64,000 nt of DNA from Actinomycetota bacterium (lineage in GTDB: Bacteria > Actinomycetota > Acidimicrobiia > Acidimicrobiales > MedAcidi-G1): positions 1-64,000 of the forward strand of contig JACNKQ010000041.1 of NCBI GenBank assembly GCA_014381945.1, read 5' to 3'. The notes under the pieces were generated by a model. It was not told where the DNA came from. It made no database searches and saw only the letters and a list, made by a program, of their open reading frames with translations. The translations under genes were made by a program, and so were the position numbers. This document shows positions 1 to 10,333 of the stretch, one piece after another (position 1 is the stretch's first letter; every line of letters begins with the position of its first letter).

Positions 1-978
1 GACTAGCCCCCCGCGCTGGGCTCCGGGGGGGCCCTCGGTGTGGGGCCGATCGGCCCGGTGCGCGAGGAGCGGCGGGTCGGGCACGCCGGGGTTCATGGGG
101 GGGCGGAGGGTGCTCCCCCAGTGTTCGTCGGCAAGGGCCTGGGGCGCCCCCACCCCCCCCCAGAGCGCCCGCCACTGACGGGGAGCAAGCACCACCTGGC
201 GGACCATCCCGTCGGCGCAGGGGATGTTGGGATAAAGGGGGCTGTCGCCCGAGCGGACGGTCGGGACGGTGCCACCGTGGCGCAGGCCGTGGGCTACGTT
301 CGGAACTGCCCAGGTGTTCATCTGGGTGAGCACCTCGAGGCCTGACACATCGAGGTGCTGGCCACCCGCCCCCCGGTCCCGGTGGAGCAGCGCAAGCACG
401 ACCGCATAGGCGCCGAGCACCCCGAGGGAATCATGGGCGACCGCTCCCGGCATGAGCAGCGGGGGCTTACCGGGCATACCCGACATCGCCAGCCATCCTG
501 AGCGGGCCACGACCACGTCGTCGGTGGTCACCAGGTTGCTGTCGGGGCCTGTCTGTCCGAAATCGGTCAGAGACGCTATGACCAGATCGGGGTTGATTTC
601 GAGGAGTACATCGGGACCGATACCGAGGGCCGCCAGATGACCCGGGGCATGGGACTCGACGAAGACGTCGGCCGACGCCACCAGGTCGCACAGGCGCCGC
701 TGGTCGTCGGCCTCCTGCAGGTCGACGACGGTGCCCCGCTTGTTCGTGTTCCGGTACGCGAAGTACAGCGACGTGCCGTCGGGAGCGAAGGGCGGAAGTC
801 GTCGGGATACGGCACCCCCGGGGGGCTCGACCCTCAGGACATCGGCTCCGAGGTCGGCCAGAAGGCGCCCGCAGAACTCGCCCCGCTCGTCGGCGAGGTC
901 GACGACGCGCACCCCCTCCAGCGGTCGATTGACCGGTGTCGATGCTCCCAGGTCCCCCACAGGTGCCGAGTCTGCCAC
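1..978 (-). CDS. CaiB/BaiF-type CoA-transferase (class III), 3' truncated by window edge
   Basis: The reading frame opens at a GTG at 976-978 and stays open to the left edge, so the C-terminus is missing. The start of the product reads as a class III CoA-transferase: PLEGVRVVDLADERGEFCGR, then LLADLGADVLRVEPPGG, then AYRNTNKRGTVVDLQ. These are the Rossmann-like N-terminal motifs of the CaiB/formyl-CoA transferase family, followed by LEINPDLVIASLTDFGQTGP, which contains the family's conserved Gly-Gln/Thr-Gly-P turn. Such enzymes move CoA between carboxylic acids; the substrate cannot be told from sequence. The gene diverges from the M23 peptidase with about 56 bases between starts. Long G and C runs in the first 200 bases could hide a sequencing indel, so the last part of the frame is less certain. 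Confidence 0.85.
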   Translation of the reverse strand, partial: MADSAPVGDLGASTPVNRPLEGVRVVDLADERGEFCGRLLADLGADVLRVEPPGGAVSRRLPPFAPDGTSLYFAYRNTNKRGTVVDLQEADDQRRLCDLVASADVFVESHAPGHLAALGIGPDVLLEINPDLVIASLTDFGQTGPDSNLVTTDDVVVARSGWLAMSGMPGKPPLLMPGAVAHDSLGVLGAYAVVLALLHRDRGAGGQHLDVSGLEVLTQMNTWAVPNVAHGLRHGGTVPTVRSGDSPLYPNIPCADGMVRQVVLAPRQWRALWGGVGAPQALADEHWGSTLRPPMNPGVPDPPLLAHRADRPHTEGPPGAQRGGLV

Positions 979-1034
979 GGAGACCGGGGGAGGAGGACCC
1001 CGGACGGGGTCGGGGAGGGGGTACGGTTCGGCCG

Positions 1035-2195
1035 ATGTCGGGACGTAGAGCGCTCTGTCGGATGCTGTTCGCAGCTATCGCCTTCTCCGTACTCGCCGGC
1101 AGCGCCTCTGCCGTCCCCGACACCGACGACATCCGGGACGCCCGCGACAAGCGGGAGGACGCCAAGGACCGGGCAGCCTCGACAGCCGAGGAGCTCGAGC
1201 TCGTCAAGGCCGAGGACATCGAGGTGGCCGACGCACTTCGGGCGCTGGACGAGTACGTCGCCCTGCAGCAGGCCAAGATCGCCGCCGCCCGTCAGGCCAT
1301 CGAGGCGGCAGAGGCCGAGGCGACCCTCCGCTGGGTCGAGGCCGAACAGGTGGGCGAGGAGATCGTCGAACTGCGGGCACAACTCCAGCGGCTCGCGGTC
1401 GACGCCTACGTGGGGGCGATGCGGGCAGGGACCCTTCTCGAGGCCGAGGAGCTCTCCACCGGCCTGCGCATGGCGGCCATCCTCGATGTGATCACCGGAG
1501 ACCGCGGCGACCTGCTCGAACGCCTCCGGGCACTCGAGTCGGACAGCGAGGACATCGCACGTTCCGCCGACGGGGCGATCATCGATGCCGAGGAACAGGA
1601 ACGCGAGCTCGAATCATCGGTGCTGCTGCTGGCCAGGCGGATCGCCGCGCAGGAGGCGGCCCAGGAGGAGTTGGTAAAGCGCATCGCGGCCCACGAGCAG
1701 GAGATCCGTGAATTCGAACGCGAGCAGTACCGGATGGCGATTCTCATAGACAACCTCATAGCGGCTGAGTTGCGGAAGTCGGCTCCGAAGCTGACCGAGA
1801 AGTCGGCCTCCGGCTTCATCTACCCGGTCGAAGGCAAGATCACCTCCCCGTTCGGGCTCCGCATCCACCCGATCTTCGGATCCGAACGCCAGCACAACGG
1901 ACTCGACATCGACTGCGTGGGAGGGCAGCCCATCTGGTCGGCCAAGGCCGGGACCGTCATATTCGCCGGCTGGCGGGACGGCTACGGCAACGTGGTCCTG
2001 ATCGAGCACGAGGGCTACGTCGTCACCGTCTATGCCCACCAGTCCAGGCTCTCGGTCTCGAAGGGCCACAGCGTGGAGGCAGGAGACCCGATCGGCGAGT
2101 GCGGATCCACGGGATGGTCGACGGGCACCCATCTGCATTTCGAGGTCCGGGTGGGCGGCAAGCCCAAGGACCCGCTGCTGGTACTCCCGGCCTGA
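1035..2195 (+). CDS. Secreted M23 family murein endopeptidase with coiled-coil region (EnvC/NlpD-like)
   Basis: A 386-residue protein is read from the ATG at 1035. Upstream in-frame starts exist, but this one places an ideal signal peptide first (RR, hydrophobic LFAAIAFSVLAG, then SASA cleavage site). Residues about 30-260 are rich in Glu, Ala, Leu and Arg in heptad style, so a long coiled coil is expected. The last 100 residues are a lysostaphin-type M23 domain with the zinc ligands in HNGLDID (His287, Asp291) and HLHFEV (His366, His368). The family cleaves peptidoglycan cross-bridges, and coiled-coil versions usually act during cell separation or as amidase activators. It probably acts outside the membrane. 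All zinc-binding residues are present, so an active enzyme is likely. Confidence 0.93.
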   Translation: MSGRRALCRMLFAAIAFSVLAGSASAVPDTDDIRDARDKREDAKDRAASTAEELELVKAEDIEVADALRALDEYVALQQAKIAAARQAIEAAEAEATLRWVEAEQVGEEIVELRAQLQRLAVDAYVGAMRAGTLLEAEELSTGLRMAAILDVITGDRGDLLERLRALESDSEDIARSADGAIIDAEEQERELESSVLLLARRIAAQEAAQEELVKRIAAHEQEIREFEREQYRMAILIDNLIAAELRKSAPKLTEKSASGFIYPVEGKITSPFGLRIHPIFGSERQHNGLDIDCVGGQPIWSAKAGTVIFAGWRDGYGNVVLIEHEGYVVTVYAHQSRLSVSKGHSVEAGDPIGECGSTGWSTGTHLHFEVRVGGKPKDPLLVLPA

Positions 2196-2202
2196 GGCAC
2201 AC

Positions 2203-2883
2203 GTGCCCGTCCGAGTTCGACTGGGCCGGATCGTGGCGCTCCTGAGTGCGACCCTCGGCGTGTCCCTGACGCTCGCCGTGAGGGGCTCGGGCCCCCTGCC
2301 GGGGGAGGTGGGCCTCGCCCGTTGGGCAAACAACAACACGCCGGGATTCCTCGACCCGGTGGCCGGACTGCTCGATGTCCTCCTGACCGATCTGGCAGCC
2401 CCGATGGTCTTCGTGGTCATCGTGGCGCTGGTGTGGCTGGCGTGGGGCCGCTATCCGGCAGCCGTCCTGGCCCTGGCCGGTGCGGCAACGGCCCTCACCC
2501 GGGTCGCCGACCTCGTCGAGCGTCCGCGGCCGACCCCCTCGTTGCGCTGGAGCAACTATTCGTTCGGGTCCGGTGGCTACCCGAGCGGGCATGCGGTGTT
2601 CGTCGTCCTGGTATTCGGGACGCTGGCCCTCCTGGCCCGGCGCCACCTCCCCGGTCCTTCCGGACGACGCCTGGCCCGGGCATGCTGGGCCCTCGTCGTC
2701 GTCGCATGCTGGCTGCGCATCAGCAGGCTCGAGCACTGGCCGGCCGACGTCCTGGGAGGAATCCTCCTGGCTCTTCCGGCCCTCCTTGCGGTGGCATGGC
2801 TAGAGCCCCGGGTCCCCGGCTGGCTGGCCGACTGCGCCGGACGTCCCCACCTCTCGCGACTCTCCAGGCTGTTGGGCGTCTGA
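2203..2883 (+). CDS. PAP2 superfamily membrane phosphatase
   Basis: The start is taken as the GTG seven bases after the M23 stop, giving 226 residues. About five hydrophobic segments are visible. The three PAP2 motifs are present in order: RVADLVERPRP (the Lys/Arg...RP motif), GGYPSGHA (PSGH with the catalytic His), and ISRLEHWPADVLGG (SR...H...D, second catalytic His). Members hydrolyse lipid phosphates such as phosphatidic acid or undecaprenyl pyrophosphate at the outer face of the membrane. Co-orientation with the murein hydrolase would suit undecaprenyl carrier recycling, but that is inference. The gene converges on hppA with 18 bases between stops. Confidence 0.9.
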   Translation: MPVRVRLGRIVALLSATLGVSLTLAVRGSGPLPGEVGLARWANNNTPGFLDPVAGLLDVLLTDLAAPMVFVVIVALVWLAWGRYPAAVLALAGAATALTRVADLVERPRPTPSLRWSNYSFGSGGYPSGHAVFVVLVFGTLALLARRHLPGPSGRRLARACWALVVVACWLRISRLEHWPADVLGGILLALPALLAVAWLEPRVPGWLADCAGRPHLSRLSRLLGV

Positions 2884-2901
2884 GCCCCGACCGGGGAACG
2901 C

Positions 2902-4995
<2,094 letters not shown>

Positions 4996-5112
4996 GAAAG
5001 TATCTCCTCGGTGGTTGGACTCGGGGCCGCGGCGTGCCACCCGTCGGATGCGGGAGGGTTCAGGGCCACCCGGCACCAGGGGCATACCACCCGAGCCGGG
5101 ACCGTGGGGACG

Positions 5113-5217
5113 CTAGTGATCCTGCGCACCCGGTTCAAACATCGCCCGGGATTCGTACGCCAGACGTGACAGGTGTCTCAGGTGCTGGAACTCGCGCTCC
5201 GAACGGGGCAGCATCAT
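5113..5217 (-). CDS. Possible 34-residue small protein (unrecognised)
   Basis: A short frame starts at ATG-ATG (5212-5217) and ends at TAG (5113-5115). The product begins MMLPRSEREFQHL and ends MFEPGAQDH; it is charged and helical, with no membrane segment. Its start lies just upstream of the plus-strand folate cyclo-ligase start, so the two would be divergent with almost no room for separate promoters. It fills about half of the otherwise empty 225-base gap upstream of hppA. There is no obvious ribosome site. It may be a leaderless small gene or chance. Confidence 0.25.
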   Translation of the reverse strand: MMLPRSEREFQHLRHLSRLAYESRAMFEPGAQDH

Positions 5218-5220
5218 GGT

Positions 5221-5808
5221 ATGGAACCGGACACTGCACGGACCGAGATGTTGCGTCGTCGTCGTGCAGAGTCGTCGGAGGCGGTGCGGCGGGCCTCCGA
5301 GGTCGTCGTCCGGCGCCTGCTGGCACTCCCGGAACTCGACGGTTTCCTCCGGATCGGGGCATACGTCGGCATCCGCGGCGAGGTGGACCCGTCGTCGCTC
5401 TGTGATGCCGACCGTTTCGAGGTCGCACTTCCCGTCACCACCCCAGGTGAGCCCCTCCGCTTCCTGGTGCCTGCCGGCCCGCTGGAGGACGGCCCGTACG
5501 GGACCAGGCAGCCGGGGGAGGGGACCGAAGTAGACACACGGGATCTCGACGTCGTCGTGGTCCCCGTCGTGGCCGCCGATCCCCTGGGTCACCGGGTGGG
5601 CCACGGGGCCGGCTACTACGACATCACCTTCGCCGGTCGCAGCGAACGTCCACGACCGCCCGTGCTGATCGGCATCTGCCATGCCTTCCAGGTGGTCGAA
5701 CGCCTCGACGCCCGGCCCTGGGACGTCCCGCTCGACCTCATCGTGACTGATGCCGGGATCATCCGCCCGGGGATGGCCCATTCGCGGTCCCGGATGGGCG
5801 AGGATTAG
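5221..5808 (+). CDS. 5-formyltetrahydrofolate cyclo-ligase
   Basis: Read from the ATG at 5221 the product is 195 residues, the usual size for this family; an upstream in-frame start at 5173 would add an unlikely tail. The family signature GHRVGHGAGYYD, which forms the ATP/folate site, is present at about residue 130, and basic N-terminal residues (MLRRRRAES) match the family's phosphate-binding start. The enzyme converts 5-formyl-THF to 5,10-methenyl-THF with ATP hydrolysis, returning a storage or inhibitory folate to the one-carbon pool. It ends three bases before trkA and so is probably transcribed with it, without any evident functional link. Confidence 0.93.
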   Translation: MEPDTARTEMLRRRRAESSEAVRRASEVVVRRLLALPELDGFLRIGAYVGIRGEVDPSSLCDADRFEVALPVTTPGEPLRFLVPAGPLEDGPYGTRQPGEGTEVDTRDLDVVVVPVVAADPLGHRVGHGAGYYDITFAGRSERPRPPVLIGICHAFQVVERLDARPWDVPLDLIVTDAGIIRPGMAHSRSRMGED

Positions 5809-5811
5809 CCG

Positions 5812-7218
5812 GTGCGCATCATCGTGGTGGGCGCCGGCGAGGTCGGCACCTACGTGGCCGACCGTCTCAGCAGCCAGAAGCACGACATTGCCCTGATCGA
5901 GGTGGACACGGTCAGGTGCCGGGCCGTCGGCCTCAAGCTCGACGTTCAGGTCCTCGAGGGCAGCGGCACCGACCCCGAGATGCTCTCGATGGCCGGAATC
6001 GACGACGCCGACCTGCTGGTCGCCGTGACCAAGAGCGACGAGGTGAACCTGGTCTCCGCACTGCTGGCCCGGCTGGCCGGGGTCGACAAGACGATCGTCC
6101 GCATCGAGTCGCGACGCCTCCGATCGCCTTCGATCGACGCCCTTTTCAAGGGAGCCGAGGACCACCTGGTGATCGACCCCGACCGGGAGGTAGCCGAAGA
6201 GGTGCTGCGCCTCATGGAGTACCCGGGCGCCCTCGACCTGGCCCAGATGGGCGACGGTGAGGTGATCGTGCTGGGCGCCCGACTACCCGGCGAGGCTCCC
6301 CTCGTCGGGGCCTCGCTCCATGCCCTGGGCCGGGAGCTCGAACCCGACTGGGACTTCATCGTGGCGAGCATCACCCGCGCCGAGGACGACGAAGAGGAGG
6401 AGGTGACCATCATCCCGCGCAAGGACATCACCCTGCGCGAAGGCGACCTGCTACGCGTCGTATGCAAGCGGCGTGCACTGCGTGATGTGACCAGGCGCCT
6501 CGGGCTGGCCCGCGACATGCCCACACGCGCGCTCCTGCTCGGTGGGGGGCGTACCGCCGAGTTGTTGGCCGAATCGCTCATCTCCCGTGGCCTCGACGTC
6601 GGCATCATCGAACGACGGCCAGAGCGGGCGGCCGAGTTGAGCGCCCGATTCGGCCAGGCGGTCGTCTACCAGGGCGACATCACCGACGCCGACCTCCTGG
6701 TCGAGGCCGGCGTTGCCCGCCAGGACGTGGTCATCGCCCTCACCGGAGAAGACCACGCCAACGTCCTGGCATGCCTCTACGCCAAGTCGGCAGGCGCCAC
6801 CAGGGCCCGACGACGCGGCAGCGAAAGGGGTGGCCCGGAGACGATCGCTGTGATCCACCGCCTCGAACTCCTCGACCTCATCGAGGCCCAGCAGGTCGAC
6901 GCCGCCGTCAGCCCACGGACCGCAACGGCCAACAGCGTGCTGCGGTTCATCCGAGGGGACGGCGAGACAGTCGCTGCTGTGGCCACGTTCCTCCACGGCG
7001 ATGTCGAGGTCCTGGAGTTCGCCATTTCGGACAGCAGCGCCTGCAATGGAGCGACCCTTGCCGACCTCGATGTTCCCAAGGGTGCGCTGGTCGGTGCCAT
7101 CGTCCGTGACGGCAAGCCCCAGATAGCACGGGGGCGCAGCACGTTGCGCGACCAGGACCATGTGGTCGTGATAGCACGCCCCGACTCCGTGGACGGCGTC
7201 ACCGCCCTCTTCGGGTGA
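5812..7218 (+). CDS. trkA: Trk potassium uptake regulatory subunit TrkA (two RCK units)
   Basis: A 468-residue cytosolic protein starts at GTG 5812, three bases after the preceding stop. It opens with a classic NAD-binding fold, MRIIVVGAGEVGTYVADRL, and repeats it midway (ALLLGGGRTAELLAESLI). Each half pairs a TrkA_N domain with a TrkA_C domain (about residues 1-220 and 230-468), the duplicated arrangement of E. coli-type TrkA. TrkA forms the gating ring below TrkH and couples nucleotide and NAD(H) binding to K+ flux. Two trkH genes follow immediately, so one ring protein probably serves both. The second half contains a basic insert (RARRRGSERGG) of unknown meaning. Confidence 0.95.
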   Translation: MRIIVVGAGEVGTYVADRLSSQKHDIALIEVDTVRCRAVGLKLDVQVLEGSGTDPEMLSMAGIDDADLLVAVTKSDEVNLVSALLARLAGVDKTIVRIESRRLRSPSIDALFKGAEDHLVIDPDREVAEEVLRLMEYPGALDLAQMGDGEVIVLGARLPGEAPLVGASLHALGRELEPDWDFIVASITRAEDDEEEEVTIIPRKDITLREGDLLRVVCKRRALRDVTRRLGLARDMPTRALLLGGGRTAELLAESLISRGLDVGIIERRPERAAELSARFGQAVVYQGDITDADLLVEAGVARQDVVIALTGEDHANVLACLYAKSAGATRARRRGSERGGPETIAVIHRLELLDLIEAQQVDAAVSPRTATANSVLRFIRGDGETVAAVATFLHGDVEVLEFAISDSSACNGATLADLDVPKGALVGAIVRDGKPQIARGRSTLRDQDHVVVIARPDSVDGVTALFG

Positions 7219-7245
7219 CCCTGTAGCGCCGGAAGCGCCACCACG

Positions 7246-8757
7246 ATGCGCACCCTGTTCCGCCGCACCCGCAACCCGGACTGGGGCTCTCTCTCCTCGG
7301 CGGTTGTCACCGGAGCAGCCGTCGGCGGGCTCGGCGCCTCGGCCCTCGCCCTGGCCTCCGGCCTGTTCGACCTCACCGGTGCCGGAGGGGACGCACCTGT
7401 CCTGTTGTCTGGCGGCATCGTGACCGGCCTCGCCTCTGCACGGCTGCTCCGGAAGGTGCGGCGTCCACGGCGCCACGAGACGGCCGACATCCTCACCGGA
7501 GTCACGGTCGCCTTCCTTGCAATGGTGCTGGTGGGCACCTTCGCCTACCTCCTGACCGGCACCCTCGCTGATCCGGGAGATGCCCTGTTCGAGGCGGCCG
7601 CCGGCTTCAGCACGACGGCCCTGAGTACCCTCGACGTCGACACCATGGGCAGGGGAATGCTGCTTTTCCGGGCAGGCAGCCAGTGGGTGGGCGGCCTGAC
7701 AGCCCTGATCCTCGGTGTGGCGATCCTGCCGGCCCTGAGTGCAGACCGGGAGCTCGCCGATCGGCGCACCGGGTCCGGGCGCACGCCCCTCGCCCCGTCA
7801 GGCGGCAGGGCAGCCGGAAACGTGCTGCGGCTCTATGCGGGTTTCACGCTCCTGCTCGGCATCGGCTATCTGCTCGCCGGCGCCGGACCCCTCGGGTCGG
7901 TGCTGCTTGCCGCTTCGACGGCCTCAACCGGAGGCTTCGTGGGCCCCGGCCAGCCACTCACCGAGCCTGCGGTCCAGTGGGTTGCCATCCTGGGCATGTT
8001 CGTGGCCGGCGCCAGCATGGTGATCCTCTGGAGGCTGGTGACCCTGCAGTGGCAGGGAATCCGGCGTTCGGCCGAGTTCCGCACCTACCTTCTCCTCCTG
8101 ACAGGCGGCACCCTGCTGCTCGGCTGGTGGTCGGGGGCCGGCGGCCCGGACCAATGGCGGGAGACCCTCTTCACCCTCCTCTCGGCTGCCACGACCACCG
8201 GATTCCCGATGGAAGCTGTCGGCCCCTGGGCGACGGCAGCGCCCGTACTGCTGCTTCTCGCCGCCGCCGTCGGGCCCATGACCGGTTCGGCAGGAGGTGG
8301 CTTCCAGATCTTCCGGATGATCGGCCTTGTCAAGCTGGCACGGCGTGAGCTCATGCGTCAGCTCCACCCGAGCCTCATCGCCCGGATCCGGATCGGAGGA
8401 GTGGTTCTGAGCGAGGCCGGCGTAGGTCGCATCGTGCTCCAACAGTTCCTGTTCGTGGCGGTTGTCGTGGCTACTACCGGGGCAGTCGGCACGCTGGGGC
8501 TCGACCTGGCTACGGCCCTCACTGCCGGGGTGCACGCTGCGGCTACGGCAGGCCCGATTCGGGCCCTCGACGGCACCCTGCTCGACCCGGCGTCCTGGTC
8601 GCGAGCGGTACGCCTGGCGCTGGTGCCGGCCATGATCATCGGCCGGCTGGCGTTGTATCCGGCCCTCGTGGCGATCGGTACGGCCGCTACCGGTGTCCGG
8701 GACCGTCTACGCCTGAGGCGGCGATGGGCAGCGCTCACCATGGAGCGTGACCGGTGA
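7246..8757 (+). CDS. Trk-type potassium transporter membrane subunit, divergent paralogue (TrkH1)
   Basis: This 503-residue polytopic protein starts at ATG 7246, 28 bases after trkA. Four pore-loop regions of the TrkH/KtrB fold are recognisable: FEAAAGFSTTALS, ASTASTGGFVG, LLSAATTTGFPME and AAATAGPIRAL. In the first loop the glycine that normally ends the selectivity sequence (T-T-G) is alanine, and the fourth loop lacks the usual N-x-G-P. The other two loops keep their glycines. The downstream paralogue has all four canonical loops. TrkH works as a homodimer in known systems; a heterodimer of this chain with TrkH2 is possible but is inference. The stop overlaps the next start (GTGA). Confidence 0.88.
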   Translation: MRTLFRRTRNPDWGSLSSAVVTGAAVGGLGASALALASGLFDLTGAGGDAPVLLSGGIVTGLASARLLRKVRRPRRHETADILTGVTVAFLAMVLVGTFAYLLTGTLADPGDALFEAAAGFSTTALSTLDVDTMGRGMLLFRAGSQWVGGLTALILGVAILPALSADRELADRRTGSGRTPLAPSGGRAAGNVLRLYAGFTLLLGIGYLLAGAGPLGSVLLAASTASTGGFVGPGQPLTEPAVQWVAILGMFVAGASMVILWRLVTLQWQGIRRSAEFRTYLLLLTGGTLLLGWWSGAGGPDQWRETLFTLLSAATTTGFPMEAVGPWATAAPVLLLLAAAVGPMTGSAGGGFQIFRMIGLVKLARRELMRQLHPSLIARIRIGGVVLSEAGVGRIVLQQFLFVAVVVATTGAVGTLGLDLATALTAGVHAAATAGPIRALDGTLLDPASWSRAVRLALVPAMIIGRLALYPALVAIGTAATGVRDRLRLRRRWAALTMERDR

Positions 8758-10331
8758 TCCGTCCGAGCCGTCGTTGGACATCGACCACGGCCCACGTGGG
8801 TGGCAATGCGCTCATCTTCGTGTCCCTGGCGATGGCACTGTCCGCATTCGTCGAACTGGTCGACGGCGACGAGGCGCCCGCCATGTTCGTGGCCGCAGTC
8901 CTGACGGGGGCCCTCGGGGCCGGCATGCGGCGCTGGACCCGGACCGGGGTGCTCGACCGCTCCATCGTGTTCACGGCCGTCGGGGCTACCTGGGTACTCG
9001 TCTCGGTGGTCGGAGCCCTGCCCTACGTTCTCGCCGGAACGTTTGCCCGGGACGGAGCCGGCGCACTCGTAGTGCTCGCCGATGCGTTCTTCGAATCGGT
9101 GTCGGGCTACTCCTGTACGGGATCCACGGTATTCGGGGCCCACAACCCGATCGAGGCGCAGGGCTCAGGCATCCTGCTGTACCGGCAGCTCACCCAGTGG
9201 CTGGGGGGCATGGGAATCGTCGTGCTGGTCGTGGCGGTCCTGCCCTCGCTCCGGGCAAGCGGCCTTGGCCTCATCGACGCCGAGGCGCCCGGCGAGGGAG
9301 CCGATCGCCTTGCACCGAAGGTCGTCGACACCGCCCGTCAGTTCTGGAAGGTCTACGGGGTTCTCACGCTCGCCGCTGCCGTATTCCTCCTGGGGGCCGG
9401 GATGAACCCCTTCGACGCGGTCGCCCATGCCCTGAGCGCAATCTCGACGGGTGGCTTCTCCACCCGGGATGCCTCGATCGGGTACTGGAACAGCGTTCCG
9501 GTCGAACTGGTGCTCATGGCAGTGATGATCCTGGGGGCGGCCAGCTTCACGCTCCACGCCCGCTCGTACGGGACCCGCCGGTTCGTCCACCTCCGTGATC
9601 CCGAGTTCCGCTGGTACCTCGGGTTGATCGCAGGCTGGACGGTCGTGGTGGCTGTGCTGCTGGCGGCCGACGGCATGGCCTGGGTCCGGGCACTTCGCAT
9701 GTCCGCATTCAACGTCGTGACCCTGGGGACCAGCGGGGGCTTCGGAAACGCCACAGGCGCCGGTTCCGACGGCGACTTCGCAGCCTGGGCGGCGGGGCCC
9801 CAGGTGCTGCTGCTGCTGTTGCTGGTCGTGGGTGGCTGCACCGGATCGACCTCCGGAGGCATCAAGGTCATCCGCCTGAGGATCGGTGTGGCACACGCCT
9901 ACCGGGCCCTGCGGGTCATGCGCAGGCCGAGGGCGGTCCTCCACGTCCGTTACGGCGACGGGACGGTTCCCGAGACCCTGGTCGAGCGCATCGCCGGCTT
10001 CATGGTCGTATTCGGCATGTTCGCCGTGATCGGCACCCTGATCGTCGCCTCACTCGGAACCGATCTGGTCACGGCCTTCACAGGAGTCATCGAGGCCCTC
10101 GGCAACATGGGGCCGGCGTTCGGGGAGGCCGGCCCGACGGCGTCGTTCGTGGACGGCTACAGCACCCCGGCCCGACTGGTGCTGGCGACCCTGATGCTGG
10201 TTGGCCGACTCGAGATCTTCCCGATGGTCCTGATGCTGATCGTTCCGTACCGCAGCATCAGGCAGGTGACACCGAAGGGCCCGTTGCGCCAACTGCGCGA
10301 GCGGCGGGCGCAACGCTCGATCGGCGCCTGA
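8754..10331 (+). CDS. trkH: Trk-type potassium transporter membrane subunit, canonical (TrkH2)
   Basis: This 525-residue protein starts at GTG 8754, sharing four bases with the stop of TrkH1, so translation is probably coupled. All four pore loops look standard: SGYSCTGSTV, SAISTGGFSTRD, VTLGTSGGFGN and LGNMGPAFGEAG, each with the filter glycine. About ten or more hydrophobic segments surround them. Established TrkH function is K+ (or K+/H+) uptake gated by the TrkA ring. The order trkA-trkH1-trkH2 makes this a three-gene potassium operon. It converges with the aminopeptidase gene, leaving two bases between stops. Confidence 0.94.
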   Translation: MIRPSRRWTSTTAHVGGNALIFVSLAMALSAFVELVDGDEAPAMFVAAVLTGALGAGMRRWTRTGVLDRSIVFTAVGATWVLVSVVGALPYVLAGTFARDGAGALVVLADAFFESVSGYSCTGSTVFGAHNPIEAQGSGILLYRQLTQWLGGMGIVVLVVAVLPSLRASGLGLIDAEAPGEGADRLAPKVVDTARQFWKVYGVLTLAAAVFLLGAGMNPFDAVAHALSAISTGGFSTRDASIGYWNSVPVELVLMAVMILGAASFTLHARSYGTRRFVHLRDPEFRWYLGLIAGWTVVVAVLLAADGMAWVRALRMSAFNVVTLGTSGGFGNATGAGSDGDFAAWAAGPQVLLLLLLVVGGCTGSTSGGIKVIRLRIGVAHAYRALRVMRRPRAVLHVRYGDGTVPETLVERIAGFMVVFGMFAVIGTLIVASLGTDLVTAFTGVIEALGNMGPAFGEAGPTASFVDGYSTPARLVLATLMLVGRLEIFPMVLMLIVPYRSIRQVTPKGPLRQLRERRAQRSIGA

Positions 10332-10333
10332 CG

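Noticed and set aside
1-200. Frameshift or pseudogene status of the CaiB-like gene at the left edge
   Set aside because: Long G/C runs are suspicious, but the frame stays open to the edge; the truncation is due to the window, so I cannot call it broken.
2884-2901. ccccg-ac-cgggg hairpin between PAP2 and hppA stops as a bidirectional terminator
   Set aside because: The loop would have two bases and there is no T run, so it does not meet terminator criteria.
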